This document shows positions 10,986-22,409 of a stretch of 62,286 bases of DNA, piece after piece. This DNA is from Hysterium pulicare CBS 123377. Taxonomy: Eukaryota; Ascomycota; Dothideomycetes; Hysteriales; Hysteriaceae. The notes under the pieces are model-generated. The model did no database searches. It worked only from the letters and a program-made list of their open reading frames with translations, and had not been told where the DNA came from. The stretch lies in contig AJFK01000741.1 of the NCBI GenBank assembly GCA_000467715.1, positions 1-62,286 of the forward strand. Direction: 5' to 3'. Position 1 is the stretch's first letter. Every line of letters begins with the position of its first letter. Position numbers and translations under genes: made by a program.

Positions 10986-13900
10986 AGACAACAGGGCTCC
11001 GTCGGCCATGCCGACAATAGAATGAAACCGCGAAGAGTTCCTTTCACGCGTGTACGATATCTGACGGGGGAAAGTTGCACCTATGGATGCTTGGAGTCTC
11101 CTTAGGTACCTCTCAAATGCTCTACGGCACTCTTTCCGAGATTGTGATTCCTTCATCTAACATATCTTACAGCTCTTGTGTTGAGACGCCGATAAGTCCC
11201 GTCTGTGGAGCGGTCAAAGGAAACGGGAAAGGAGCTTGCAAAATCAGATATTTCGAAAGGGACGGGGCTAGCTTCCGATACAATCATATCGAGCATCGTT
11301 TTGGAACTATGCGCGGTAACCGCGAAAGGGGAAGATAGCGTTCAAATCTAGCCTCTCGCCCTCGTTGTCCCCGTGTTTGTCGAAAATCGTTACATTGCGC
11401 GGACGGGCAACACTCAGCAACATGCTTAGTCCGCTTACTAAAAGACCGGTGAACCATTGCCTCCACATTCCCTACATGACGCAATTACCGGCTTACATTT
11501 CTTGATTGGCTGGGAGAAGGATGCTAGCAGATACTAAACATGTGGACATGAGGGCATGATTGAGGCATTGGGAGTCGACATACTCAAGGTGATAAAATCT
11601 AATCATGGATATACTTTATAAGAATCGGAAATAGAACATGTCCGTATTTTCAATTTCGCAATTTCATCGCCTTTTCTTTTGGACGAAAGCAAGTCTCGCT
11701 TTAACAAAATTGGCATGCCGATGATATCGATAAAGTTTGCTCCTTTCCTCTCCCTCGCATGCTAAGGGCTGCCCGTATCGCAAGTGCAACCCAACTACGC
11801 AGTGGGCTGCAATATACGTAGTAGAATCTAGAGAGGTTTGCCTATCTCCTATCCCTCTTAAACCTAAGCAGATAACTTACTATCTCAACATCTGGACAAA
11901 AGTTGAATATCCTTTCCGAGTAAGCGAAGTTGACAGGATAATCGTATACGTCTTTGTTGCATCTTGCTTGGGATGCCGTTCGGTAGTTGGAGTTCGGCAC
12001 GTCTCCATTGGCGGATTTGATATACAATTGCGATCCATCTGAAACACTGTATTAGGGACTACGAGAGCCACAGTGGTATGACTGCCACTACTTTTCAATT
12101 AAGTAATATCTGAAGAGGTTGTCAAAGACGAGAAGCAAGGTAGCTCGAGAACGTAGATGGTGACAAGGAGTACTCTGATCTATTATGGATACTTCTGGTG
12201 TAATAAGCATGCCGCTGCCGGAACCAAAGAGAGAGCAACAGTTTTCCGACAAAGCTCTTCGCCGCCTCAGATAGATCTGGAGTCCAATGGGCGGCAATTA
12301 ATAAGCTTGCTTAGAGAACGATCATCCGGTTGTGAAAACAAATTTGCTCCTACGCTACCCAAGTGAAGTATTACGCAGCTTCGACGGCCTCGGAATAGGG
12401 CGGCACTAAAGTTCTTTTCCGTTGCGGACGATATCCACGTAAATTCTTGTAGATCCTGCGCTTTTCGGACGGGTAGAGTATCCAATCCACACACCAGACT
12501 TGTACAGCCCGCGCTCCAGCGGTGAGCTTTAGATGTTCCGAGGCAGGAGGAACCCTTCCATTGTAGCTCTAGCGTGTGTTCTGAAGGTATAGATTGGCAT
12601 TTGTAACATGGGAATCGGCGAAAGACAGGAATGACCATGGATTGGGACGAGAGTGTTCGCAGTTTCGAGTCCAACACAGCGTCGTGGCCTGTTGGTGTTG
12701 CGGCTTGTTGATGTGTACTCACAGGCAGCGTCAACACACTTGCATCATTAGCTGTCAGCTCAGGTAGAGGAGTGGTTATTGTGGAGAGATCTTCTTTACC
12801 TGGTTATTCAAGGCTTTAGTTGTGAAAAGTTTCAGGGAACCTTAGGAGTTGGAGATGCTTTCTCTGAAGCTTCTTCAGGGCACGTGCGCATTCTGGCCCG
12901 TGCCTTAATGAGCGAGACCCCAAAACGCATTTGTCTCTACGTTGCAAATCTACTTTCTTCAACAAGCAAGTGGGAGCCTCGCCCTTTACACAGCTCAATT
13001 TATACTAAGGTACGGGGTATTCATAGCATCTGATGCAACACTAACACATAGGTAGCGGCAGGTCAATTCCAAGTTAAACACTAAGGCAACAACGCGGCAA
13101 CGAGGGCCGTTGGTAACCCACACCTCCCATCTTCACCTTGCGTTAGCGCCAAAAGCCACCACCTCTACTTACACGCCTTGCGAGACCGTTCGCCATGTCT
13201 CCTGCCACGGGTGTGATCGGATGTAGATACCGTTACGCTTTGCTATAGCTTTGAATATCGTGGTGTTTCTTTACAGTCGCCCACCCCCAAGTTACCTCGA
13301 TGGAAGCGATGTTTTTGAGCGCCAGCCAATCGACAATGAGGCCGAGATCGGGAGGACGGCCATATGAAGTAGGGCAGACTATACTTGTTCGGAACACTGA
13401 ACACTATTATGGGAAGCTCGTTTGGGATATCGACAGATTTGTAGAAGGGTACGGCTGAAACGGCTCATTTTGTCCCTACGTCGGCTAAGCGCTGGATACG
13501 CCCCTATAATTGCGTTACGAAATCCACATTCATCTCTGCAGAAGGATACAAAACCTCCTATCACTCTACCGCAGTGGTCTATGCCATCTCCATTACCAAT
13601 TTCGGGTCGAGGACATCTTTGCCTTTCTTTCCGGAAGCGTCCTAAGCACTCCTTCCCCTTCTCTGGTGCCTGTTTCCCCCTAATACTGGCCGCAAACATA
13701 TGCTCCTGCCTTAGCCCTTACCAACCGCCTTTCTCTTGACGCCTCAAAATGCAATCACGCCCGCCTCCTAAGATGTTCCTCCCTGTCTGCCTAGAGCCCA
13801 AACAAAGCTGAAATGAGACGACGGTGATCGCTATACAGTTAATTGAATAAAGTTTGGCGAATGTAGTTGCGGAAGGGAGCACTTAGGGCGTGTTCATCAT

Positions 13901-14010
13901 GCGGTATGTCTCATTACGCTTGAAATGCATTGTCGAATCCCTTGCGATTTTCGAGATGCATGTCAGTTTCAAAAGTGGATCACCCTCCTCTGACATCTTC
14001 TGCTTCCCGT
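10986..14010. other. stretch without recognisable gene
   Basis: Frames up to 156 codons (12267-12737, -) occur but show no motif and overlap frames on the other strand. No repeats of note were seen. Confidence 0.4.
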
Positions 14011-14078
14011 CTTGAAGAAGTATTTGTTAAAGCTCAACCACGCGGAAGCGGTGATTATCTTTTGAAGCCTAGTTTGTG
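14011..14078 (-). repeat. dispersed ~75-nt element, copy F (reverse)
   Basis: Reads AAGCTCAACCACGCGGAAGC then GGTGATTATCTTTTGAAGC on the plus strand. This is the reverse complement of the element at 7991-8094 and its relatives. The distal part is less well kept than in the other copies. Confidence 0.7.
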
Positions 14079-14692
14079 GTTGTTGTGATCAGTAGCGCAA
14101 AGTACTCAGCTTGATTGGAATTAACGCTATCCGGGCGTGCGAGCCTCGTTCTCTCATCTCCTCGAAAACTTCCACAATCCAACTCCTACATTCCAGCTCG
14201 GACTTAATCCGCAGTGCTTCCGAGCCCACTCAACCTAGAAAAGCTACAGGCGGCGGACGCATGAATCTGATGCTACAATAACCGTAGCAAGTGGCCAAAT
14301 CCCATTTTCACGGAGAAATTATTCGGGCCAGAGCCAGCGAATGATAAGGGTATTTGTGGCTAGTTATTTGTACACGGATGGTTAGAGAAGATGCGGTTAC
14401 TTGACGTCAATATCGTGGAAAAAGATGTGCTTTTGATCATGCCAAATTGCAGGAAAATGTGCTATCTTAGTTCATGTTCCATCTTATAGCCTTACGGCTC
14501 CCTGCCGCTTTCCATTCTTGCTTTAGCGTTCGAAAAAGTGAGGCGATCCGGGCATCGCAGCCCACATGTTAGCTCAACTATCTCTAACAGAGGCATGCTA
14601 TCAGGTAGTTCTGGTACATTGAATATTCTTACAAGTAGTATCTTGGAGCTTCTTTCTATCATTAAAGACATAAATTTCAAGAATAAGTCTTT

Positions 14693-15712
14693 GTGGAGAG
14701 CTCATTTGTTGTACTATCCCGTTTGGAGACCTCGGGCAAATCAGTGGCTCTAGATTTGAGCTTTCGTCATCGTAATCTGGATCTACCACACAAGATGCAC
14801 TTGTTTACCTTGTTTCGGCAGCTGGAAGAATACGCGGGAATGTCCTGGGCATGCAAGCATGTGAAGCTCAGCTGACCAGACGCCAATTTCACCAGAAATG
14901 CACCTCATCCAATATCCAGACCTCACCCGGTTCGAGCAGGTTGGAGGCCGCGGTTGCGCTACCGGTGTGTAATATAGGAGTGATGGTACACTGCTTTCTT
15001 CAAAGGCATCGACGTTCGGACATTCCTGACATATAGCGACTCTGAAGGCGAACGCACCATCAAATATATGATTTGGGGCTGCCACAATTCGAATAGTATT
15101 CTTTCGCACATCCCGCCGCCTTCAAGCGTGATGGCCCCTCCCACGACGCTGGTCACGATGACTTTTCTGGAAGTCACAGAGGGGAGAACCGGTGTATATG
15201 GTACACTTCGGACATTATAAGAGGGAGATAACGTCGGAGACGTAATCAAGAAGACTGATAGCAAAGGGGAGCCCTTGTGCTTTGAGTGGAAGGCCCACTG
15301 TTGTAGAGATATGGCGGCAGTAGTGGCTCGCATCTGGCGTGGCGCGAAAACCTATCACATGGACATCAAGCCTGGCAATTTTGTCATCACTGGTCAAGCT
15401 GATTTGATCTAGATAGACTGGGAACAGACTGATGCCTCAGTATCTACGCTAGCATCTGAAGCCGACGGTACCTGGGACGTATATGATGAAGCGGAACAAA
15501 CATAGAGTCAGACAGTTGGCGTGAAGGGCGAAAACCTCGCCTCATTTATTCAAAGTACCATGGTCCTAGCGATGCAATGTCGAGGAAGATGTACTCGGCG
15601 ATTATAGATGGAATGTCTGGAACTTCTTCCCGTTTTGGCACCTTAATAACACACGCGCACTGGAGCTTGCGGAAGTCTTCGCATTGGGGCGATGCGTGCG
15701 GATGATGCACCC
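14693..15712 (+). pseudogene. protein-kinase-like gene relic
   Basis: The best part is an uninterrupted frame 15005-15220 beginning GIDVRTFLTYSDSEGERTIK and containing PPTTLVTMTFLEVTEG. A second part at 15280-15412 includes AKTYHMDIKPGNFVITGQ, a kinase catalytic loop in which the usual HRD is HMD. The catalytic Asp is at 15362-15364 and the Lys and Asn of the loop are kept. Then follows IDWEQTDASVSTLASEADGT, where IDWE stands in place of DFG. Last is VWNFFPFWHLNNTRALELAE (about 15613-15672), a C-lobe helix. Stops at 15218 (TAA) and 15410 (TAG) and frame changes show it is dead. Upstream, 14693-14872 may belong to the same gene (VESSFVVLSRLETSGKSVAL). The homology stops where the CACTACATGCACCCCC repeat starts at about 15706. 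It resembles the divergent kinase-like proteins common in filamentous ascomycetes; the substrate is unknown. Confidence 0.75.
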
Positions 15713-15859
15713 CCTCTTCCACTAATTCCACCTCTCCATTTCCACTACATACACTCCCCATTTTTACTACGTGCACCCCCTTTTTCACTACACACAACCT
15801 CCTTTTCACTACATGCACCCCACTTTTCTACTACATGCACCCCCACATTTCACTGTGTA
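15706..15859 (+). repeat. CACTACATGCACCCCC tandem repeat, locus 1
   Basis: About seven imperfect units of roughly 22 bp, centred on TTTTCACTACATGCACCCC, on the plus strand. The same repeat occurs at 30311-30521. Minus-strand frames through it give a meaningless MHVVK-type peptide. It starts exactly where the kinase relic loses homology, so the repeat or its insertion is probably the breakpoint. Confidence 0.8.
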
Positions 15860-16037
15860 GCCGGTGCGTCGATATCTGGCTCCTCATGGATAACTAATCT
15901 CAGTACGCCAAGAAGTTTGTACGCAGCGAGGGTTGAGCGAACTTCTGAGAGAAATGACTGTAGCGATTCGATTCAATGATGGGATACGCGTCCCTTTGAC
16001 AGGGGGTGAGTATGCAAACTCCTACAGGGCAATGCCG

Positions 16038-16268
16038 TCATCCACAAAGCGCCAAGTTGTCGGGTGAACATGCCTTAGGTCCGCCTTGTTGCATCACAAA
16101 CCACCCCACGACTAGTTTTGTCTTGCCTGTACCGGCCACCAGCTCATTGTACGTGACCTCTTGACCCTTGGTCTTGGTGTGCAATAAGATGGCATACGGA
16201 GGAGGGTTGTTATCGTCGAAGGAAAGCAGCTGAAAGTCGCCGCCCGGCAAACGCTTCAGGGGACGCAT
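16038..16268 (-). pseudogene. HET-domain protein, N-terminal fragment
   Basis: Read on the minus strand from the ATG at 16268: MRPLKRLPGGDFQLLSFDDN, then PPPYAILLHTKTKGQEVTY, then NELVAGTGKTK. This matches the start of the fungal HET (heterokaryon incompatibility) domain, where the expected pattern is MRLL, then PPYAILSHTW, then EVTF and a GTGK segment. The Trp of SHTW is replaced (LHTK). After TGKTK the sequence no longer follows the domain, and the frame closes at 16038. About 60 of the usual 150 or more HET residues remain. Intact relatives act in non-self recognition between fungal individuals by triggering cell death after hyphal fusion; this copy cannot. The minus-strand orientation is opposite to the neighbouring relics. 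Confidence 0.75.
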
Positions 16269-16567
16269 TTTGGCGCCCACATGTTCTTCCAGGGAACGCG
16301 CACAGGTCGAGTTCGATCGCGATACAAGCATAAGATGGGGGAGAGCTACGAGATTACCGGTCGGTTATGCAGAGTGCTGCCTGATTTCGCACAGCCTTAC
16401 ATCCCCACACCCCATGTACGGCTGGTTCAACTTTGAGCAGAGTGAGCCATCGTCATTGTTGACCTGATCTGGAAATATCTTGTCATCAGCACGGACAGCA
16501 TTCGAAATGGAAATGCTAGGTTCTACGACATTCAATTGCCTTCCAATTCTTCCCTAATTCGACTGTT

Positions 16568-17437
16568 TTGTCGGCCAGGGGAACCAGGGGGACAAGGTTA
16601 GTTGTCTTCTGGAGTTGGCTCCTCTCTATTTGTTTAGAGACAGGAACCTTCCAAATACCAACAAGATTTCGCTGGAATTGTTGGCGGATTTGGCGGGCCG
16701 AGAGCAAGCACCACCGTTTGAAGACGACCGAAGCCGCAAGCGATTCTAAAGATGACGATGACAACGCAGACGAAAGCAAAGATGCAGATATCGAACACGC
16801 AATTGCTCTGTCCATTGAGGAGACGGATGATCATCTCAAGCGAGCGCTGGCTTTATCTTTAGGACATGACAGGAAAGATGCGAACCGGGGCGGAACTGGA
16901 GGGGAGCAGGAAGAAGAAATTATAAGGCAAGCAATTGCTTTCTCCCTCGAGATCGAAAGCGAATATGACAGTAATATTGAAAAGCATGTTGAAGGGGAAG
17001 ACCAAGACGAAGAAAACATGGAAGTTCTCAATGGCGCAGTTACCACTCCCCTAGAGGCCGGAAATAAGGACGAAGTTCATAGCAACTACGATGGTGATGA
17101 AGAAGAGGACGAGGCTGGAATGCTCCAGCGCACAATCAACATTTTCTTTGCTGGCTCCGGCAAACTGGACGGCGAAGACGAAGAGAATGCCAAGAATAAA
17201 CTTAGGTTCAGAAACGAGAGAAAACCTCCGCAATCCGCGGTTGCATCATCTGTTGATGAACACGACAAATCAATAGCCACTTTACTGCAGCGCCAGCATC
17301 AAAACGTAAAGATTTGTTACGGCGTTGAAAATGAAGAAGATAAGTTTTTGAACCAAGCAATTGCTATGTCTATTAGAGATTGTGGAAAGTCTCGAGTTAC
17401 GGGTCAGCGGGCCTCAAGAACATACAACTGTCTATAA
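16568..17437 (+). CDS. ubiquitin-interacting-motif (UIM) repeat protein
   Basis: Longest open frame of the window, 289 codons from ATG 16568 to TAA. The middle and end are very acidic and carry UIM-like helices, which bind ubiquitin: DIEHAIALSIEE (about 16785), LKRALALSLG (about 16835), IIRQAIAFSLEIE (about 16918) and FLNQAIAMSIRD (about 17348). A weaker one, GMLQRTINIFF, is near 17118. The Ala and Ser expected at fixed positions are present in the four good ones. The first 60 residues are less convincing: another frame there reads ISLELLADLAGREQAPPFED. A possible 41-nt intron (16597-16637) would join upstream sequence in phase, so the true start is uncertain and a frameshift near 16746 is possible. 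It sits between two HET fragments. The role is unknown; ubiquitin binding is inferred. Confidence 0.6.
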   Translation: MSARGTRGTRLVVFWSWLLSICLETGTFQIPTRFRWNCWRIWRAESKHHRLKTTEAASDSKDDDDNADESKDADIEHAIALSIEETDDHLKRALALSLGHDRKDANRGGTGGEQEEEIIRQAIAFSLEIESEYDSNIEKHVEGEDQDEENMEVLNGAVTTPLEAGNKDEVHSNYDGDEEEDEAGMLQRTINIFFAGSGKLDGEDEENAKNKLRFRNERKPPQSAVASSVDEHDKSIATLLQRQHQNVKICYGVENEEDKFLNQAIAMSIRDCGKSRVTGQRASRTYNCL

Positions 17438-17599
17438 TAGGGAGGATCAGGGCGACACGAGAATGGGCATTACCCAGAAGTCCTTTGATGGGGATAGAGC
17501 CTTCTACCAGGCGTCTGATAGGAGCAGATGAGCTTCGAAAGGCTATAGAGTTCGATGTTGCCAACGCTCCAGGAGAAGTTCCACCACGATGGAGATCTG

Positions 17600-18095
17600 A
17601 AGCTCAATACCTCTCCTATTTAGCACAGGATACAAAGCGCTATCGTACAAATGGGGCGTTAGAGCTTTGGACAAGTCAACCACCATAAATTCTCACCGTG
17701 GGTTTGCTGTGACCGATAATTGGGCCGCAGCATGGCCGCGACTTCGCCGAAAGGACTGTGCCAGATGGTTTTGGATTGGCTATATGTATCAATCAAAACA
17801 GCATGATTGATAGATCCCAGCAGGTCGAATTAATGGGAGATATCTATGCATCCGCCCCAAGAGTTTACGCTCGGCTTGGTGAACCCGACAGGCAGCTCGA
17901 CACTCGAATTCGCGATAGACTCAAACGCAATCGGGAAAGCCGTGAGCATTCACAAGATCATGTGGTTTCACAGATCTGTCTATAAACAAAAAGTGAACAA
18001 AAACGGCGCTGTGAGCCTGAGTTCCAACGCGAAGTTTCTTAAGGAAATTTACCGTAGCCTGCGAGAGTTTCGCTCACCGTCTACTTAGTCGATGA
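17600..18095 (+). pseudogene. HET-domain protein relic
   Basis: Plus-strand reading across frames gives YKALSYKWGVRALDKSTTIN, HRGFAVTDNWAAAWPRLRRK, DCARWFWI and then AICINQNSMIDRSQQVELMG followed by DIYASAPRVYARLGEPD. These follow the HET-domain core: YxALSYxWG, then the conserved helix, then FWIDAICINQ, then ERSxQVxLMxxIYxxAxxVxxWLG. A frame change lies near 17757, and the key Asp of WIDAICI is lost at that junction. Sequence after 17990 is no longer recognisable. A piece before 17630 (ELRKAIEFDVANAPGEVPPR) may be part of the same gene. It follows the UIM protein on the same strand with only about 160 nt between. Confidence 0.75.
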
Positions 18096-21000
18096 CTCTA
18101 TACCGCTACGATAAGATTAGCCCCAGCGCATCAAAGGGGTATCTGAAGTTTGTCTTAGGGGGAGTCACGCCCCAAAATGCATGAGATTCCGTTCTTCGGT
18201 GGACACTAAAATGAATGTCCGCAATATCCAGCGTGGTCCTCGCACGTACCACAAGCAACAAGAAATCAAACCGCTTGTTCAACGACCTGTATACCGAGTT
18301 CCAGTCCCGCCTCGTCGAAGGCCCCCCGGCTCGCTATCCGAGGTTCATTCTCTGCTGACACGAGTCGTGCCTGTGCCTTGCACACTCGCGAACCTGTGCA
18401 GGAAGGTGCACTTGAATGCCTTTCGCATGCATCGCAGCAGGAGCCAGGGATAGAGACCTCGTGTACTTTGGTTGGCAAACGTCCTGCATACTCAATAGGT
18501 GGCTTGGCAAAGGATAGTCGGCGGGTATTAGTGTCTATTCCTAGATGCGGCGCTCCTCTTGGCGCAAGATTAAGCCAGCGCTGCGAGATGCAAGCTCGTT
18601 GAAGCTTCTGGCTGGCTGACTTTAGCGCTTTATATGTCTCGGGTGAGGGCAGTTAGCCTTACCTGAGCCTTTCGCTTTCCCATTGCGGAAGCTCGCATCG
18701 AGCGTGTACATATTGTGGCTGTTAATTCAAGACGCTTGGGTACTATATTTTGGGCGTGGGATGTCTCTTCTAGAAGACACTGCTGGCATGGAAGATGGAC
18801 CGCTGCAGCAGCAGCGAACCCGAATTCCTTCCGCCGGCAACTTGAGGATGTTTGTTTTAGACACGCGGATCTTCGACATGTTTTTTCGGGATGTTGGGTA
18901 TAGGCTCCTATTTTCCCAGAAACCTGGTGATCTCTTCACGAGGCACAGTCGCTCGGTATGTAAGTACCTGCGACTCACTTCTTCTCATCCCATCACGACC
19001 GCAGAGACGAGGGTACGGATTACGGCACAGTTAGTCGTGGCGTCAAGTAAAAGACGCCCATCGAACCATGCCTACCCCAACCCCGCAAAAGCAAACAAAC
19101 CATGCGCATGTCATCAACCGACAAAGGCAAGATTCCCAAACAACCCGTGCGTACCAATGCAACGTCGGACAGTCGTCCTCGGATTCACAAGCACAAGCAA
19201 AGGGATAGCAGTCCCTAGGGCTAGTCTGAACGCCCTCTCATCGTTATCGCTCTGCTCTCGGGTTCAGAGCCGAAGTTGAGGAGCGCACACGCTACGGTGG
19301 GTTGGGGGTTTAAAAGGCTGGGACGGCGCGGCGGCCGTCGGGGAACCACGTGTGGAGGACACGGTTGGTGGCGCTAGGGCTCTTCGAGAAGAACGCTTTG
19401 AGGAGGAGAGCGGGACTGGAGGCAATGTTTGCTACAGGTTCTAAGCATTGTCTAGGGATGTGATTAGGAGAAGGTTTAGGGGAGACGAAAGGTTGATTAT
19501 CGGCGGATCGGAGGGTCTGGGTTCGCACGGGGAATGGTGGAGGTGAGTTGAGGTAATTGTACTTGGATTGCTGCTTTGAGAAGACATTCACGCGAGTCCG
19601 CGCGCGAGCAACCTCTTTAGGATCGAATTAATTGAACACTCACTTACCTTGGCGGCTATGTACTAGGTACTTGGATGTTCTTCGATGAAATTCACGCGTT
19701 CGTTGTGTTCTTCCCTTTAAGAAGAACTGACAGCAGGTGTCCTGAACGTTTCCAAAGCCCGGTCTCGCATATTGAAAGTCGTCCCTTTCATTCAGGTTCT
19801 CTCGGTATACATGCCTTCAACGTCAGAACGTCTTCTAAGCCTAGAAATATAATTTTTCTTGGTGCAGGATTCCCACTAACCCCCGGATATATGGAGAAAC
19901 TGTCAAAGTTGCCAGTGAACAGGGGGGTGAAGTGAAAGGGGCGATGGGCGGCGTGAATGAAACGATGGGCCAGATGGCCAACACCGCAGTCGTGTTCGTC
20001 GGAGGCAAGTTTCCTTGTGGAGAATTGGCTGTAGAATAGAAATACATCAACCATTACTTCATCAGCACACAAACAAGAGATTCCAGAGTTCCTGATCTGA
20101 ATCTGTCTCATGACGGGGTGCGTCTCTCGATCCAGGGACGGACAGTATACAAGTAATATATTTATTTTCTTGAGTAGAAGAGTTTCAACATGTTAAAGTA
20201 GCTGTTTAATCTTGCTACAGTGTGGTTCTCGCTACGTATCTAATTCCATCCTTATCATGCTGTTCACTTAGATGATAGCTTAGGCGATAGTGAAACTAAG
20301 GAGAACGGAAACTTTAGCATCACCGTTAGAGGATGTTGACGATGATTTCCTCATCCCCACAAATGTTTGTTCAACAAATTTCTCGCAAAAGAGCTTGCCA
20401 ATCTTGGACACGCTATCGCAGGGTGAATGTTAGAACAAAGTGGCTGGAATGTCAGGGAGTGCGCTGGATGAAAGCTTCGGAACCGATAGAATGGTGATGA
20501 ATCATGCTCTGCGCCAGAGACGGCCAGGAATAAAGCCTTGCAATACCCGCGGGAACTCGTGCCCTCACGTGTTGAGCGTCGGAGTTATTGATGTCATGGG
20601 AGAGGGTGAAGTTGCTCCGATCAAGTGGGCTGTGCTGCGAAGCGAAAAGCTCGGCGGTAGTGATTAAACACCCCCAAGGCCTCTCTCCCGCATGCCTTGT
20701 GTTGTACGTACGAAACCCAACCGAGAAACCGCCGTCAGATACACACGGGGATGCATCCTGTGAGAGAAAATAACCCCCTCGTGGGCCTCCCACCTTCATC
20801 CACGCCGGTAATGGAGAGTCAATGATGTTGATGAAAAGCTAGTGCGTCACTAGAATGTAGCGAGAATAGTACAATCTACATTCAATATGCTTGGTCGCTG
20901 GGATTCAGCTAAAGTCCAGAAATAGTGGGGACCGTCCCACCTCCGTCGAGCGAGTCTACAAATGTAAGAAGAGCGTCGTCTTCGTTAAGGGCACATTGCG

Positions 21001-22400
21001 AATGCTGACCATGCGAAGCTCGGAAGCTCCTTGAGTATTCAGGAGCAACGAAGCAGCAAGCTTTCGGCGTCCAGCCTCAAACAAGGTGCCTGAGTGAGGC
21101 CTAAGCAGCATGTTCACGACTGCATTCGACCAGAGGATGTTCCCATGGTCACGGTTCTTTGTGGGTTAGCTTACTGGACGTAGCTTTCCTCGGAGTCAAG
21201 AAACCCGGATTAGGGAGGCGGCGGTTCGCATAACGAGCCCTCGAGCGCAAGACCCTAGTTTCTACTGACCAGAACGTAATGACTTCGGTCATAACTCGAT
21301 TGCCCAAGTCCAGCTCCCCCTTACGTCATGAACCACTCGATAAAATCAATAATACGCAAGAAGTACGCTGGACGAACTCCAAACCGACATGGCCTAGGCT
21401 GATCGAGAGCTAAGTAGGATGGAGACCTATCAAGTGCATTGTTAAAAAGGCGCACCAAGAAATTTTGAGATGGCGAGTACACCCTTCACTCCTGGGGAAG
21501 TTAATGAGCGTCAGAGACATCGAAGTTGTGGCGGTTTCACTGGGCCGAATACCAGGCAAAGACAACTGCGCCCCAAGAGCGCCCACGAAGTGACCAATAA
21601 GTTAGTATTCTCAGAGACCATACCTAGCAGGAATTCGTAAATCAGCTCATCATGTACATATCGGAACATGGAGCTGGTCAGAACAGCCACAAGTTGGCTC
21701 TTTCAATGGAGAATAATCCACGAGGCACACCCCACGGGATCTAGTGCATGTAGCCCGGCCCTCGCTCCGCGACAAGGTGATTTGAATAAATCCCGTTGCA
21801 TAGGGAAAGGGCCTCAAGGCACCACTCACAGCAGGCGTTGCACCCCTTCGATGCTAGGCATTACTGGAAACTGACAGCACATAATGAAAAGCTGCTGTCA
21901 GCCTTTTTGCCTAACTATTGTGGAATCCAAGAAGCTTGGAAACTGTAATGAAAGTTACTGGGTGTACATGGTCCGACTATGGCTTTTCGCGGTAGACCAT
22001 GGTATGTGAGTATTTTCACTTGATGAATTGAGATGGTTTTTAATGGCTCGTAGTGCTCATCACAAAGAAGATTTGAGGAGGGCGCTACCGTTTTCTGGCC
22101 AGCAAATCATAACCGTCTTGTCCATGTAGTCTCTTCACACACCGAATGCTGCGTTCAGATGAAGGGCGATCCATTCTCAATAAAAAAAAAAAAAGATTGA
22201 ACCAGGCCATGGACATGCCCATGAAAACGGGAGCATTATGATCCCAGCTCGCTAAATTCGCTACGACAATCTTTCCCAGACAATCCGACATTAAGTTCAC
22301 AGGTTTCAGTGAGCGAGTGTTTTCATGCCCTTTATTCATACCACCCAGCTGACTTTAACTTGAAGTTTGTAGCCTACTCGCGATTCGTCGATAAACCATA
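18096..22400. other. long stretch without recognisable gene
   Basis: Frames up to 198 codons (18683-19279, +) show no known motif. The segment upstream of the non-reducing PKS relic should hold its starter-unit (SAT) domain, but only a short frame near 22475-22570 (LAEIVYADGCYLECFAVMCA) has a plausible look. A 12-A homopolymer is at 22187-22198. The rest is featureless. Confidence 0.4.
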
Positions 22401-22409
22401 CCTAACAGA

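Noticed and set aside
12267-12737. 156-codon minus-strand gene
   Set aside because: The composition is unremarkable and no domain is visible; the other strand also has frames here.
15546-15818. Minus-strand protein rich in HVVK repeats
   Set aside because: It is the translation of the CACTACATGCACCCCC repeat, antisense to the kinase relic.
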